DNA of 64,000 nucleotides from Lactobacillus xujianguonis (GCF_004009905.1 NZ_ML136871.1:98687-162686), one strand, 5' to 3'; positions 1 through 8,211 are shown, numbered from the stretch's first letter. Translations and numbers: made by a program. Notes: generated by a model not told the origin, from the letters alone.

Positions 1-178
1 CAACCGATCTACCACCGTTATCATAGTTTTCACTACTCATTGGAGTGGTTTGCTTTAGCTTTTCAGCAAAAACTTTAGCACCAGCACCAGTAACTCTTGC
101 TTTTTGATCTGGAGTTAACTCCACAGACTTAGCGATTTTCTGATACCAGTCCATCAATTGCTCATCTAAATCAGGCAT
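1..178 (-). CDS. HK97 gp10-like tail component (N-terminal part)
   Basis: The first 59 residues (start MPDLDEQLMDWYQK) of a gene that runs off the left edge. Position directly after the head-tail adaptor, and the short acidic N-terminus followed by a helical segment, fit the HK97 gp10 / minor tail protein family, which acts at the head-tail joint or tail completion. It overlaps the upstream adaptor gene by a few bases, as in a tightly packed late operon. The family call rests mainly on gene order because only a fragment is visible. Confidence 0.6.
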   Translation of the reverse strand, partial: MPDLDEQLMDWYQKIAKSVELTPDQKARVTGAGAKVFAEKLKQTTPMSSENYDNGGRSV

Positions 179-524
179 TTTGGTCACCAACTTTAGAGAG
201 AGTGATCTGGTCATAAGCAGTCTGGTTTCTAAAAGAATCAAGCTCAATATGAGTAACCTTATAAATTTGGTTACCTAATTGAGCATGAGTAATTCCTTCA
301 TAACTACTGCGATGATGGCAAATAACAATGAAATTGTCACTACCAATTCCTGCCATTTGAAGCACTTGGCCAGTGGATAAATGCCAACGTCCACAGAGTG
401 TTACGTGACCAATCGGCACAAAAGTATTATTTAACGCACCATTAATGTCATAATCTTGATCATTGATAGTACCAAATTGGATCTTTTGTGTTAATCGATC
501 AGGATTCTGCAGTTGTACCATCAT
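171..524 (-). CDS. Phage head-tail adaptor / head closure protein
   Basis: About 117 residues, with the N-terminus MVQLQNPDRLTQKIQFG typical of the SPP1 gp16-like / DUF head-tail adaptor family (short all-beta stopper protein). The family closes the portal after packaging and docks the tail. Several in-frame starts (GTG, ATG, ATG at 527, 524, 521) lie just after an AGGTG ribosome binding site; 524 is my choice. The start lies inside the 3' end of the head-tail connector gene, so translation is probably coupled. Size and order (capsid, connector, adaptor, gp10) match HK97-like phages. Confidence 0.75.
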   Translation of the reverse strand: MMVQLQNPDRLTQKIQFGTINDQDYDINGALNNTFVPIGHVTLCGRWHLSTGQVLQMAGIGSDNFIVICHHRSSYEGITHAQLGNQIYKVTHIELDSFRNQTAYDQITLSKVGDQNA

Positions 525-840
525 CACTCACCTCGCTTTCATCATATGATCCGCGTAACTGGCCAATAATTGATTTAGCTGTAGTGCTAGCTGTGGCAGT
601 TGAAGGGTGATTAAACCAGTTTGCTGCAATTGCAAAGCAGGCTAACTTATAAAGCGGTAAAATATCATCCCGTTTGTAAAAATCAATATTATCTTGACCA
701 ATTGCGCCTTGAACATAATTTTCTGCTCCAATCAAAGCAGATTTCATACGCAACAAAATTTGATCATCAAGTAAATCATCATCGGGCAAGTAGCCTAATG
801 TTCTTTTAAATTCGTCATCGACTTTTAAAAAAGTGGTCAT
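499..840 (-). CDS. Phage head-tail connector (gp6-like, DNA packaging)
   Basis: A 113-residue protein directly after the major capsid gene. The helical N-terminal half (DDEFKRTLGYLPDDDLLDDQILLRMK region, then YVQGAIG) resembles the HK97 gp6 / QLRG-family connector that forms a ring under the portal. The C-terminus is Ser/Thr/Asp-rich. A good ribosome binding site precedes the ATG. It overlaps the following adaptor gene by about 26 bp. Function is inferred from family resemblance and order. Confidence 0.75.
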   Translation of the reverse strand: MTTFLKVDDEFKRTLGYLPDDDLLDDQILLRMKSALIGAENYVQGAIGQDNIDFYKRDDILPLYKLACFAIAANWFNHPSTATASTTAKSIIGQLRGSYDESEVSDDGTTAES

Positions 841-860
841 AATTGATCACTTCCTATCTA

Positions 861-2111
861 TTACTTACCTAATGCAGCGGTACCAGTAGATTTATTATCA
901 GTATCAGCGGTACCCTTGGTTTGATCAGCCACAGTCTTAAATGAACCAACAACGTAAGCACCATCATCAATAAGTTCAACATCAAAACGGTCAATGAAGC
1001 GGATCTTAGTTAAATCATGTTCGAATGCTCCGGCACCAATATTAGTTGATACAACTGACATCTTTTGACGGTCATATAAAGTAATAGCTTGCTTAAAGTC
1101 ACCAAAGTAAAGTGGGTGATTACCTGAAACATCTGGTAACCACTTATCAGCAATAACTTGAACTGGCTTACCATCAATCAACTTTCTATCAGCTTGAGTA
1201 ACATCAGGTTGAAGCAAGTAATCACCATTAGCATCCTTAATCTTGGAAAGTACATTGTAACCAGATTGGTTAGTTAACCAAGTTGAGCTATTTTCAATCA
1301 TTGGATCAAGAGTGTTGTTAGAAATATCCTTGATGTCATCAAACTTAGTAATAGAAGCCTTCTTTGGTACCTTCTTATCCTTACCATTGTTCAATACTTC
1401 AAGAATCTTGGTGTTACGAGTAATAACATCCTTCTTAGCTGCCCAATCCATTAACCAACCCAAGATATTTTCTGCGGTATCTTGCAATAAGGTGTTAGTT
1501 ACAGTAGTAATACCTGCATAACGGTGAACTGCATACTTGATAAGAGTTAATTCTGGATCATCGTTGTCACCAATTGCTGCAGTTTCATCATCTAAATCAG
1601 CTAATGGCTTGATGTCTTTAATCTTTTCATAAACACGTGAGCCAGTTGGTACTGTAACATTGTCAACGTTAACAATACTTTCTAATGAGTTAAATGAACG
1701 AACAAGTTTATGAATGGCAGTTTGAACATCCACAGGAATAGTTAAGCCTGCATTAGAACCAGTAGTTTCTGAACCTTCAGGAACAATGCCGGAAGTAACC
1801 ATATTAGTAAAGTCCTTAACAAAAGCATCTCTAATTTCTGTAGCCTTCTTTTTTGCCACCTTTTGTTCAGTTGGTAAGACGGGCTTCTTAGGTGTCTTTT
1901 GATTTGCTCTAGCATCATCTAAAGTTCGTTTAGCAATATCGCGAATTTTCTTTGCCTTTTCTAAATCGTTGTATAACTTAGTAGTTTCTTCATCTGAATA
2001 GGCTTTAGGGTCGTTAACAAGCTTAACTGACATTTCTTGTTGCTTGTTTTGCAATTCTTCGACCTTAGCGCCTGCCTTTTCAAAATTATCTTGTAAAGCG
2101 TTAATATCCAT
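861..2111 (-). CDS. Major capsid protein, HK97 fold
   Basis: A 416-residue protein. Residues 1 to about 110 are a Lys/Glu-rich helical delta domain (scaffold-like, normally removed by the prohead protease), followed by the capsid body beginning near GSNAGLTIPVDVQ, which is typical of HK97-family capsid proteins. Further typical segments are the DVITRNTKIL helix and PLYFGDFKQAITLYDRQ near the end. The gene starts at the base where the protease stop ends, so the two are coupled. The cleavage site is probably between the coiled N-terminal part and about residue 110, but I cannot define it. Confidence 0.9.
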   Translation of the reverse strand: MDINALQDNFEKAGAKVEELQNKQQEMSVKLVNDPKAYSDEETTKLYNDLEKAKKIRDIAKRTLDDARANQKTPKKPVLPTEQKVAKKKATEIRDAFVKDFTNMVTSGIVPEGSETTGSNAGLTIPVDVQTAIHKLVRSFNSLESIVNVDNVTVPTGSRVYEKIKDIKPLADLDDETAAIGDNDDPELTLIKYAVHRYAGITTVTNTLLQDTAENILGWLMDWAAKKDVITRNTKILEVLNNGKDKKVPKKASITKFDDIKDISNNTLDPMIENSSTWLTNQSGYNVLSKIKDANGDYLLQPDVTQADRKLIDGKPVQVIADKWLPDVSGNHPLYFGDFKQAITLYDRQKMSVVSTNIGAGAFEHDLTKIRFIDRFDVELIDDGAYVVGSFKTVADQTKGTADTDNKSTGTAALGK

Positions 2112-2854
2112 TATTTTCCTCCAAACAAAAGACCGAGCTTGTGATTTACAAGTTCGGTCTTAGTAATTTTCTTATTTGTATTTTCCTGGGTGGGTTTATC
2201 GACATCATTGGTCTTTTGACTTTCAATAAATGCTTTAAGCTTTTCGATCATATCATCTTTAAGATGTGGAATTGGAATAGCTGCATTAACAAAAGCAGGC
2301 TCTTGGACTTGATCAGATCTAGTATCATCAAATTCCATTAATCCATCAGCAAAGCCATTCTTAACAGCTGTTTCAGCATTCATCCAAGTCGTTTTTTGCA
2401 TTAGTTGATAAATGTCTTCTTTAGATTTACCAGTTTTAGCAACATAGGCATTAACAATATTTTGATCTAGTTCATCAAGAGCTTGAGCAGTACTCTGCAT
2501 ATCTGTGGAAGTTCCTTGATTACCACCACTAGCCCTATGAATCATCATCATAGCCATTGGTGACATCAAAACCTTATCAGCACTCATTGCTACAAAAGAA
2601 CCGGCAGAATCAGCTTCACCAACAATGTGAGCTTCAATTTTACCTGAATATTCCTTCAAAGCCGTGTACATTTCAGCACCAGATGATGTGTAACCACCTG
2701 GACTATTAATTTCAAGTACTACATCATCACCGCCAGCATCCTTCAAATCCTTAGCAAGCTTGCTTGGATAAGCATAAGAATCAGCACCAAACATAGTCAT
2801 AAATTCACCAGTTTGATCATCGATAATTGGACCTTTAATTGCGATTTTCTTCAT
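2111..2854 (-). CDS. Prohead maturation protease, ClpP-like
   Basis: A 247-residue Clp/S14-type serine protease that matures the capsid. Visible motifs are INSPGGYTSSG near residue 50, the nucleophile serine in DSAGSFVAM near residue 86, and the histidine in MMMIHRASGG near residue 110. The C-terminal 50 residues are a charged tail, possibly scaffold-like. It overlaps the portal gene by 20 bp and abuts the capsid gene. Length and context (portal-protease-capsid) are those of the HK97-like head module. Cytosolic, in proheads. Confidence 0.9.
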   Translation of the reverse strand: MKKIAIKGPIIDDQTGEFMTMFGADSYAYPSKLAKDLKDAGGDDVVLEINSPGGYTSSGAEMYTALKEYSGKIEAHIVGEADSAGSFVAMSADKVLMSPMAMMMIHRASGGNQGTSTDMQSTAQALDELDQNIVNAYVAKTGKSKEDIYQLMQKTTWMNAETAVKNGFADGLMEFDDTRSDQVQEPAFVNAAIPIPHLKDDMIEKLKAFIESQKTNDVDKPTQENTNKKITKTELVNHKLGLLFGGK

Positions 2855-3977
2855 TTACTTCACCTCCTTCAATTTGAGCTTTTGGCAAATTCTTTGGTAA
2901 ATAACCTATTTGCTGTAAAACATACGTTGCTTGATTCATAGCAATTGCATTATTTTTAGCAAGAGTTCCAATCGTATCAGCAAAAGCATCACCAGTAGCA
3001 TCAATCACTGGTCTAATATCTGCTTTAACTTCAACATGCAATTTAGTATTTAACTCACTAGTAATTGCATTAACATAGCGTTTTAATGCCTTAGCATATT
3101 GACCACCCATCATGGCAATTGATGATTGTTGGTCACCTTGACCGTTAATAATTGAGTCAGGAACACCAAAGACTTTAGCAATTTGTTTCCCTGTCCAATC
3201 AGCTTGAGAGAGTAGTTTGGCAACATCACTTTTAACTTCAAGGGGTTGATAAGTCTCCAAATCATCTAAAACAATTGGACCATTATCAGAGCTATTAACT
3301 TGACGCGTAAATTCACGTGATCTAGCTGATTTTTTCTTCCAGTTAAGCAATCCACCACCTTGAACAGTCAAAATGCCTGGTGCTTCCACAGACTTGTTAA
3401 GAGAGTTGAGAGTTAAACGATTGCTTGCATTCTTAATTTCAAACTCATCTTTGAGTGCTGTCAGTGGAGAAAAACCAGTCTTACCACCTGTTTTAGACAG
3501 CAACTTAAAATGTAAAACATTGGCTTGTGGCACGTTATACATTGGTCCAATATCCGGTTCATCAAAATCGATATCGTAAACCAAACCGGAACCATCATCT
3601 AAAAGCTGAGGTTGTACTTGTGACGGTCTTAAATATTCCCATTTCAAGTCCACACCATTTACATTTTTCCAGCGGAAGACATAAGCATTACCGGTTAAAA
3701 GTAATTGCGCTGCTTCTGCTAACCAAAACGCATAACCATTAGTTGTTGAATCCGGCTGATTGATCAAATTCTGCATACGATTAGTAGCAGCTTGATATTT
3801 TGTACCTGCAATATCACTAGCTAATTGCCAAACAATTGAGTAAAGGTCAGAATTCTGCAATGCCTTATCTGCAGAAACATAGCCGTCTTTTTTACCAGTT
3901 AGAAAATTAACAATATCTGTATCTTCACTAATGGAATAAGCCATGGGAGTTTGCGAATGTATTTTAAATAGGGGCAA
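2835..3977 (-). CDS. Phage portal protein, HK97 family
   Basis: A 380-residue portal subunit; the family forms the dodecameric ring through which terminase pumps DNA. The segments NSDLYSIVWQLASDIAGTKYQ, GNAYVFRWKN and LSQADWTGKQIAKVFGVP are characteristic of the family. The gene lies between a small membrane protein gene and the prohead protease, overlapping the latter. A ribosome binding site (GGGGAGGTGATT) lies upstream of the ATG at 3977. Slightly shorter than some family members (about 400-430) but with no sign of truncation. Confidence 0.9.
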   Translation of the reverse strand: MPLFKIHSQTPMAYSISEDTDIVNFLTGKKDGYVSADKALQNSDLYSIVWQLASDIAGTKYQAATNRMQNLINQPDSTTNGYAFWLAEAAQLLLTGNAYVFRWKNVNGVDLKWEYLRPSQVQPQLLDDGSGLVYDIDFDEPDIGPMYNVPQANVLHFKLLSKTGGKTGFSPLTALKDEFEIKNASNRLTLNSLNKSVEAPGILTVQGGGLLNWKKKSARSREFTRQVNSSDNGPIVLDDLETYQPLEVKSDVAKLLSQADWTGKQIAKVFGVPDSIINGQGDQQSSIAMMGGQYAKALKRYVNAITSELNTKLHVEVKADIRPVIDATGDAFADTIGTLAKNNAIAMNQATYVLQQIGYLPKNLPKAQIEGGEVNEENRN

Positions 3978-3979
3978 TA

Positions 3980-4177
3980 TTAATCACCTCCCCTCTTACT
4001 TGATGCGGAAGGTAAATCAATTAACAAACCGGAAAGGATTAATACAATTCCTAAACCAACTAATCCTGCAATTAAATTCCATAAAAATAAGGCTCCGACA
4101 ATACAGCCGAAACCTAAAATATAAAGTAATAAATCCAAGATTTGCCAAATGTATTTAATTAGTTTCATTGTCATCAT
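3980..4177 (-). CDS. Small two-helix membrane protein between terL and portal
   Basis: A 65-residue protein starting MMTMKLIKYIWQ behind the strong site GGAGGTGAAA. Two hydrophobic segments (about residues 5-30 and 33-52) predict a double-pass membrane protein ending in SASSKRGGD. The start lies inside the terL 3' end and the stop is two bases before the portal start. Genes of this kind occur at this spot in many lactobacillus phages, but I know of no function. Confidence 0.65.
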   Translation of the reverse strand: MMTMKLIKYIWQILDLLLYILGFGCIVGALFLWNLIAGLVGLGIVLILSGLLIDLPSASSKRGGD

Positions 4178-6059
4178 TTTCACCTCCCAAAAGCCCTGAA
4201 TCAGGATTGTTAAACCAATCAAGGACCTGTTGTTGTGTCATTCTTTCAACTTCTGTAGATTTATCATTGATAATTCCATAGTCTTCAAAGTGATACATCC
4301 CTTGATAAAAGGCATCGATCAAAGCATCCACAGCATCAATCTTCAAAGTAGCTTTATCCTTATCTACTTGAATACCAATTTTGTCCTCTTTAATCACTGC
4401 ATTTAAAAGAGCCTTTTCTAGGATTGGATCCTTAAAGCGTGTGATCTTGCTAGTGGCAAAGCTTTCTTGTAAAAACTTCGTTGGATTAGCAAGTTCACTC
4501 GTTCTTTGTGCAATATCTTGAATTAACCAACCTGTATTAGCATTAAGCGATTCAGTAATGTTCTTAACTTGATAAGATCCAAAACGATCATATCCAAAAA
4601 AGACGACTTTCAAATTATGTTTTTGAACATAATCTAAGAGCCATCTATATACTTGTTCTGGATTAATAATCCCTTGTGGGTGTGCTGTAATCGTGCAATA
4701 TTCCGGATAAGTTCGATAAGCAATACCATCTTGCTTTTCTTTAGCTTCAATTGATCCAGCTTGTTGCCATGGGATAAAACTATGCTGTGCAATATGCCAA
4801 CGAGGTTCACCCGTTTTTTCATCTTGATAAGGATAGACAAAACCAATTGAAGTATTATCACTGAACATCGAATAGTCAAAACCAATGTAAACCTGTCTGC
4901 CATCAATCTTGAAATCATCATCAATGGCATTTTCAACATCTTTCAAGTTCAAATAACTAGCGGTTGATTGTTTCAACCATAAATTTAAATTCTTATTTTG
5001 AAATTTGTGAAGCGTATTAGTAAGCATAGCTTGATCACGCTGTTTAACTAAATTTTCAGTTCTCCGTTTATGTTCTTCATCAGATAAACCAATTAAAGGA
5101 TTAGATTTTTCCCATGTTTCAGGCTTAAAAGTTTCATCTAAATCATCCTGTGCCCACACCAAGCAGAGAGAGTTATCACCTTCACGGTCATAATCTTTTT
5201 CCATGATGTGTTGTAAAGTGATTTGCTCTTGGTGAAATGGACTAGTTGGATCAGGATAAGCCGAACTAATTTTGATAAATTGGTGGTATGGAATAACCTG
5301 TGCTTGACCGTCTGTAATGTCTGACATTCGATCATAAGTATCTAAGGCACCAGTTTCATCATAAATAGCCAAAACGTTGTGAGTTGAATCGTACCTATCA
5401 GCTTCATAACTGATCTTCCACACCTTGTTGTTAGTTTTCTTTCCAATCAATTGATTAGTTTGTAAATCTAATCTGGCATCCTCAGCTAAAGATTTAAATG
5501 GCTCAATCTTAATTACTGCTTCAAGCATTTTCCTTACATAACCAAATAATTTAGTAGACTGGTCACTTGTATTAGCAGTAACTAAAAAGTCTTTGTTAGT
5601 ATAGTTAAGCGTATCAATTAATACAGCCTTACACATTTGTATCCCAGCAATTTGAGTCTTACCTTGAGCACGACCAACTGAAATGTGGATGTCAGTAAAT
5701 CTGCGTTCACCATTAGCATCTTTCCAGCCGTTAATCATAGCAAGAACAAATTTCTGCCAGCCCATGAGTGGAAGTGGTTTATGTAAGTCAACATCAGGAA
5801 CAATGGAAGCAAACTTAAAAGTCATTTGAACTTCTTTTACATCGTAATGATATGGAAAATCAGATGTATTTTGTCGTCTTAAATCGCAAAGATTTCTAAA
5901 ACAAGCTAATTTTGTTAAATAGCCTGCCATTTTTCTACCATCTAAAACATCAAAGCAATACTTAGTTGCATCATCGTTGTATTTTAATCGGATCTCATTC
6001 CAGTTAATTGACTGATACGCACCTTCAACATCATGTGTTTGAGTTAAGTCAATTTTCAT
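4155..6059 (-). CDS. terL: Terminase large subunit
   Basis: A 634-residue packaging motor. ATPase half: the Walker A variant GRAQGKTQ near residue 130 and Walker B with LAIYDE near residue 230. Nuclease half: YIGFDYSMFSDNTS, then FFGYDRFGSYQ and KIDAVDALIDAFYQ, supplying the acidic metal-binding residues. Cuts concatemeric DNA and pumps it through the portal. Start MKIDLTQ was chosen at 6059, 11 bp after AGGAGG; an in-frame GTG at 6071 overlaps that site. Unusually, about 590 bp and two strong hairpins separate it from terS. Confidence 0.92.
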   Translation of the reverse strand: MKIDLTQTHDVEGAYQSINWNEIRLKYNDDATKYCFDVLDGRKMAGYLTKLACFRNLCDLRRQNTSDFPYHYDVKEVQMTFKFASIVPDVDLHKPLPLMGWQKFVLAMINGWKDANGERRFTDIHISVGRAQGKTQIAGIQMCKAVLIDTLNYTNKDFLVTANTSDQSTKLFGYVRKMLEAVIKIEPFKSLAEDARLDLQTNQLIGKKTNNKVWKISYEADRYDSTHNVLAIYDETGALDTYDRMSDITDGQAQVIPYHQFIKISSAYPDPTSPFHQEQITLQHIMEKDYDREGDNSLCLVWAQDDLDETFKPETWEKSNPLIGLSDEEHKRRTENLVKQRDQAMLTNTLHKFQNKNLNLWLKQSTASYLNLKDVENAIDDDFKIDGRQVYIGFDYSMFSDNTSIGFVYPYQDEKTGEPRWHIAQHSFIPWQQAGSIEAKEKQDGIAYRTYPEYCTITAHPQGIINPEQVYRWLLDYVQKHNLKVVFFGYDRFGSYQVKNITESLNANTGWLIQDIAQRTSELANPTKFLQESFATSKITRFKDPILEKALLNAVIKEDKIGIQVDKDKATLKIDAVDALIDAFYQGMYHFEDYGIINDKSTEVERMTQQQVLDWFNNPDSGLLGGENDDNETN

Positions 6060-6100
6060 TGCATTTACCACCTCCTAGAAAATATAAATTAACAAAATAA

Positions 6101-6134
6101 GGGATTTGATCACATTTTTCCGTGATCAAGTCCC
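6101..6134 (-). terminator. Hairpin upstream of terL
   Basis: Two 13-base arms (6101-6113 and 6122-6134) pair with a single mismatch around an 8-base loop, followed on the minus strand by TTATTTTG. It looks like an intrinsic terminator, yet it stands just before the terL ribosome binding site. Confidence 0.6.
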
Positions 6135-6175
6135 TCTTTATTAACAAAAGTGGGGGTTTGTTAATAATCAAATTA

Positions 6176-6246
6176 CAAAAATAGCCGTTTTTTTATAAAT
6201 TGAAGTCATTTGTTAGCTTCAAAATATAAAAAATCGGCTATTTTTG
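6176..6246 (-). repeat. Long imperfect inverted repeat (about 30-bp arms)
   Basis: Arms of about 30 bp begin CAAAAATAGCCG and end with its complement CGGCTATTTTTG, including A/T-runs and CTTCA/TGAAG near the loop. It immediately follows the stop of the 51-residue ORF. Probably a bidirectional terminator (U-rich on both strands), possibly also an RNA processing site. Confidence 0.6.
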
Positions 6247-6247
6247 A

Positions 6248-6403
6248 TTATTTGTTTTCCATTAAAAATTTAAGTGCCATTGCAGTTTGAGTTTTTGTAA
6301 ATCCTTTCCAGATTGGAAAGTTCTTTGACATATATGACATAAAATTCCAAGTTAAATCTTCTTTTCTAACCCATTTTCCATGACCAAATTTGTAATACAT
6401 CAT
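6248..6403 (-). CDS. Unrecognised 51-residue phage protein
   Basis: ORF starting ATG-ATG (MMYYKFGHGKWVRKED) after an AAAGGGAAAAG site, ending MALKFLMENK. It is basic and aromatic-rich with no membrane segment. It lies alone between the terS group and terL and is closed by the long hairpin at 6176-6246, so it looks like a self-contained cargo gene inserted in the packaging module. I do not recognise a family. Confidence 0.5.
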   Translation of the reverse strand: MMYYKFGHGKWVRKEDLTWNFMSYMSKNFPIWKGFTKTQTAMALKFLMENK

Positions 6404-6476
6404 AAATCTTTTCCCTTTTGAATTAATACAAACAAAATAATAAGGAGAAAAATTGAACCTATTAATTGACCCATTG

Positions 6477-6659
6477 CTACATACCTAAAGTGTTTAATGC
6501 CCAATAAATTAAACATAATGAAATAGTTCTACCAACTAAACCCAGAATTATATGACCAGCTATTTCATATCCATCTCTAGTATTTGCACGTTCAATTGCT
6601 GCAGCAACATTCCACAAATAAAGCCATACCAAAAATACTATTGCCAATAATCTAATCAT
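6477..6659 (-). CDS. Small membrane protein after terS
   Basis: A 60-residue protein (MIRLLAIVFLVWLYLWNVAAAIE...) with two hydrophobic segments (about residues 2-20 and 35-57) separated by a charged turn. Its ATG overlaps the terS stop in an ATGA arrangement, so it is translationally coupled. Not recognised; it is not holin-like enough in position or sequence to call it so. Confidence 0.6.
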   Translation of the reverse strand: MIRLLAIVFLVWLYLWNVAAAIERANTRDGYEIAGHIILGLVGRTISLCLIYWALNTLGM

Positions 6660-7105
6660 CCGAAAAACTCCTTTAAACTTTCTTTAGCTGACTTCTTTTT
6701 GCCTGCTGGTGCCTTCAAATCGAGCATCTCCGAACGTGCTTTAGGACTTAAGCCTAATTCCCTTCCAATTGCATTAAGTTTTGAGAGAGAGTCTGACATC
6801 ATCTGATAAGCAGGATTCTTTTTATAGCCCTGAAAGTCCTTGCTGACTACTTTCCCATCCACAGGTGAGAGAGACGTTTTGTAAATTACTTGTTGAATTC
6901 CGTGTTCCTGAAGGTCTTGAAATGCTATTCGATAAACATCATAAGCCGAACAATATTGCTGCAATAAATACTCGTCTGCCCTTAAAATCTTGTCATTTTT
7001 ATTAAGGTAAGTAGCAAGCTTTGGATACAATCTTTTGCCGTATTCTCCAAGCCATTTCGGTGCTTGATTAGGTACGTTCGGCTTTGATAGATCAACTTTC
7101 GTCAT
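6656..7105 (-). CDS. terS: Terminase small subunit, P27 family
   Basis: A 149-residue DNA-recognition subunit of the packaging enzyme. The region PKWLGEYGKRLYPKLATYL, the LLQQYCSAYDVYR helix and the C-terminal IGRELGLSPKARSEMLDL segment are typical of the P27 family. Start MTKVDLSKP at 7105 sits behind AAAGGGGG; the in-frame ATG at 7123 lies upstream of that site and is unlikely. An HNH endonuclease gene lies upstream, as in cos-type phages where HNH protein and terminase act together at cos. Confidence 0.88.
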   Translation of the reverse strand: MTKVDLSKPNVPNQAPKWLGEYGKRLYPKLATYLNKNDKILRADEYLLQQYCSAYDVYRIAFQDLQEHGIQQVIYKTSLSPVDGKVVSKDFQGYKKNPAYQMMSDSLSKLNAIGRELGLSPKARSEMLDLKAPAGKKKSAKESLKEFFG

Positions 7106-7158
7106 TTTTCGACCCCCTTTCAAAAATTCTCAAAAAATGTCTTTTGACACGAGCAAAC

Positions 7159-7238
7159 GGCACTGATGCGGCTCCCTAGTGCCCAAAACGAGGGCGGGGC
7201 CAATTTTATTTATAGTCATGTGTAATCATACGTGACTA
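7159..7238. other. Candidate cos / packaging region
   Basis: The noncoding gap between the HNH and terS genes contains an unusually GC-rich stretch (7165-7203, with GGGCGGGGCC) in otherwise AT-rich DNA. It is flanked by a 6-bp inverted repeat (GGCACT 7159-7164, AGTGCC 7178-7183) and a second one (TAGTCA 7213-7218, TGACTA 7233-7238). Such a spot is where cos lies in HNH-encoding HK97-like phages. The nick positions cannot be read from the sequence. Confidence 0.4.
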
Positions 7239-7261
7239 ATTTAAAATCGCTTAGAAGCCAA

Positions 7262-7807
7262 TTATGGGTGCTTAAACTCATGATTATTTTTTAATTTAGC
7301 CGCCAAGTTAGCAATCAGTTTTACATCAGTTATTGGCGGATTATCTGTTGGTTTGCCATGTAATCCTGTGCCATAGTATTGCTCTTCAAATCTTGTCTTC
7401 CAGTAGTGACAAGTTTGACAACAAGTCACAAGATTATTCAGTTCCTTCATATGATCAGGGAGCCTTTCAACTGGTAGCACGTGATCAATAATGTTACCTT
7501 CACTAACTCGTCCTAATGCCTTGCAATATTGGCACAAATGATAGTCACGTTTTAAGATGATATTCCGCATCGTTTTCCACTGACGAGAGTGATAGAACTT
7601 GTTCTGTTTCTGCTTAACAGGATTACGATAGCGAGTGATGTGATTGTACTTCCATTGTGATTGTTTGTTTTGCTTATGATGCAATCGATAAAATTCATTA
7701 CGTTCTTGCAATTTCTTTTCATGTTCAATGTGCTTTTGGCAATAATGGTTTGGCATCATGGCAAACGCATGGCAGTTTGGATAACGACATCTGCGAACTC
7801 GTGGCAT
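7262..7807 (-). CDS. Phage HNH endonuclease
   Basis: A 181-residue protein. The N-terminus carries Cys/His residues (RCRYPNCHAFAMM, then HYCQKH) that could bind one zinc. The HNH core is CQYCKALGR, then IIDHVLPVE, NLVTCCQTCHYWKTRFEE, with two CxxC pairs and the HNH histidine and asparagine. In HK97-like phages a terS-adjacent HNH protein works with terminase in cos cleavage, and I infer that role here. It follows a tRNA-Trp gene in the same direction. Confidence 0.85.
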   Translation of the reverse strand: MPRVRRCRYPNCHAFAMMPNHYCQKHIEHEKKLQERNEFYRLHHKQNKQSQWKYNHITRYRNPVKQKQNKFYHSRQWKTMRNIILKRDYHLCQYCKALGRVSEGNIIDHVLPVERLPDHMKELNNLVTCCQTCHYWKTRFEEQYYGTGLHGKPTDNPPITDVKLIANLAAKLKNNHEFKHP

Positions 7808-7831
7808 TGGCTAACTCCTTTCATTAATTTA

Positions 7832-7902
7832 CATAGACACTAAGATTCGAACTTAGATCAACAGTTTTGGAGACTGCTATGCTACCGTTGCACCATGTCT
7901 AT
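7832..7902 (-). tRNA. tRNA-Trp (anticodon CCA), prophage-encoded
   Basis: A full cloverleaf can be drawn: 7-bp perfect acceptor stem (ATAGACA/TGTCTAT), D stem GTGC/GCAT, anticodon stem GCAGT/ACTGT with loop CTCCAAA, T arm CTAAG-TTCGAAT-CTTAG and a 4-base variable loop. Anticodon CCA reads UGG. CCA is not encoded. It lies inside the late region just upstream of the HNH gene, with a hairpin directly 5' of it, and is presumably cut from the late transcript. Confidence 0.9.
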
Positions 7903-7939
7903 AAAAAAGCAGATTGTGTTTCCATAACAATCTGCTTTT
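7903..7939. terminator. Bidirectional terminator-like hairpin beside tRNA-Trp
   Basis: AAAAGCAGATTGT (7905-7917) pairs perfectly with ACAATCTGCTTTT (7927-7939) around a 9-base loop, with U-runs on both strands. It directly abuts the tRNA 5' end, so it could end an upstream transcript or serve as a processing signal. Confidence 0.65.
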
Positions 7940-8211
7940 ATTCTTGCCAGTATCAATTGATGTCTTTGACGAAATGGATAATTCCAATTCCAAACCTGAC
8001 AAGTTTCATCAATCGCAAGTTGACCACAACAAATGAGAAAAAAGATTTTAAATTATACTCTTGCGATTGCCTATCACACCATGTGGAATCGAACCACATG
8101 ATGCGTGTTTAATTTTTAAGAGAGGATTAGGTTTTCCCTTATTTCCCGACAATATATATTATGCACTGATCTAGTTCTATTGGAGTTCAGTGATTGTTCA
8201 CTAATCTTCCG
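7940..8211 (-). other. Noncoding gap with T-arm-like hairpin and long-range inverted repeat
   Basis: Between arpU and tRNA-Trp I see no convincing gene. The gap holds a 7-bp perfect stem with a TTCGATT loop (8080-8100, like a tRNA T arm with no matching acceptor or anticodon arms) and a 10-bp inverted repeat CAATCGCAAG (8010-8019) / CTTGCGATTG (8060-8069). It may be a structured RNA or a tRNA remnant. Confidence 0.35.

Noticed and set aside
8080..8100. Second tRNA gene
   Set aside because: Only a T-arm-like hairpin is present; no acceptor, D or anticodon arm can be completed.
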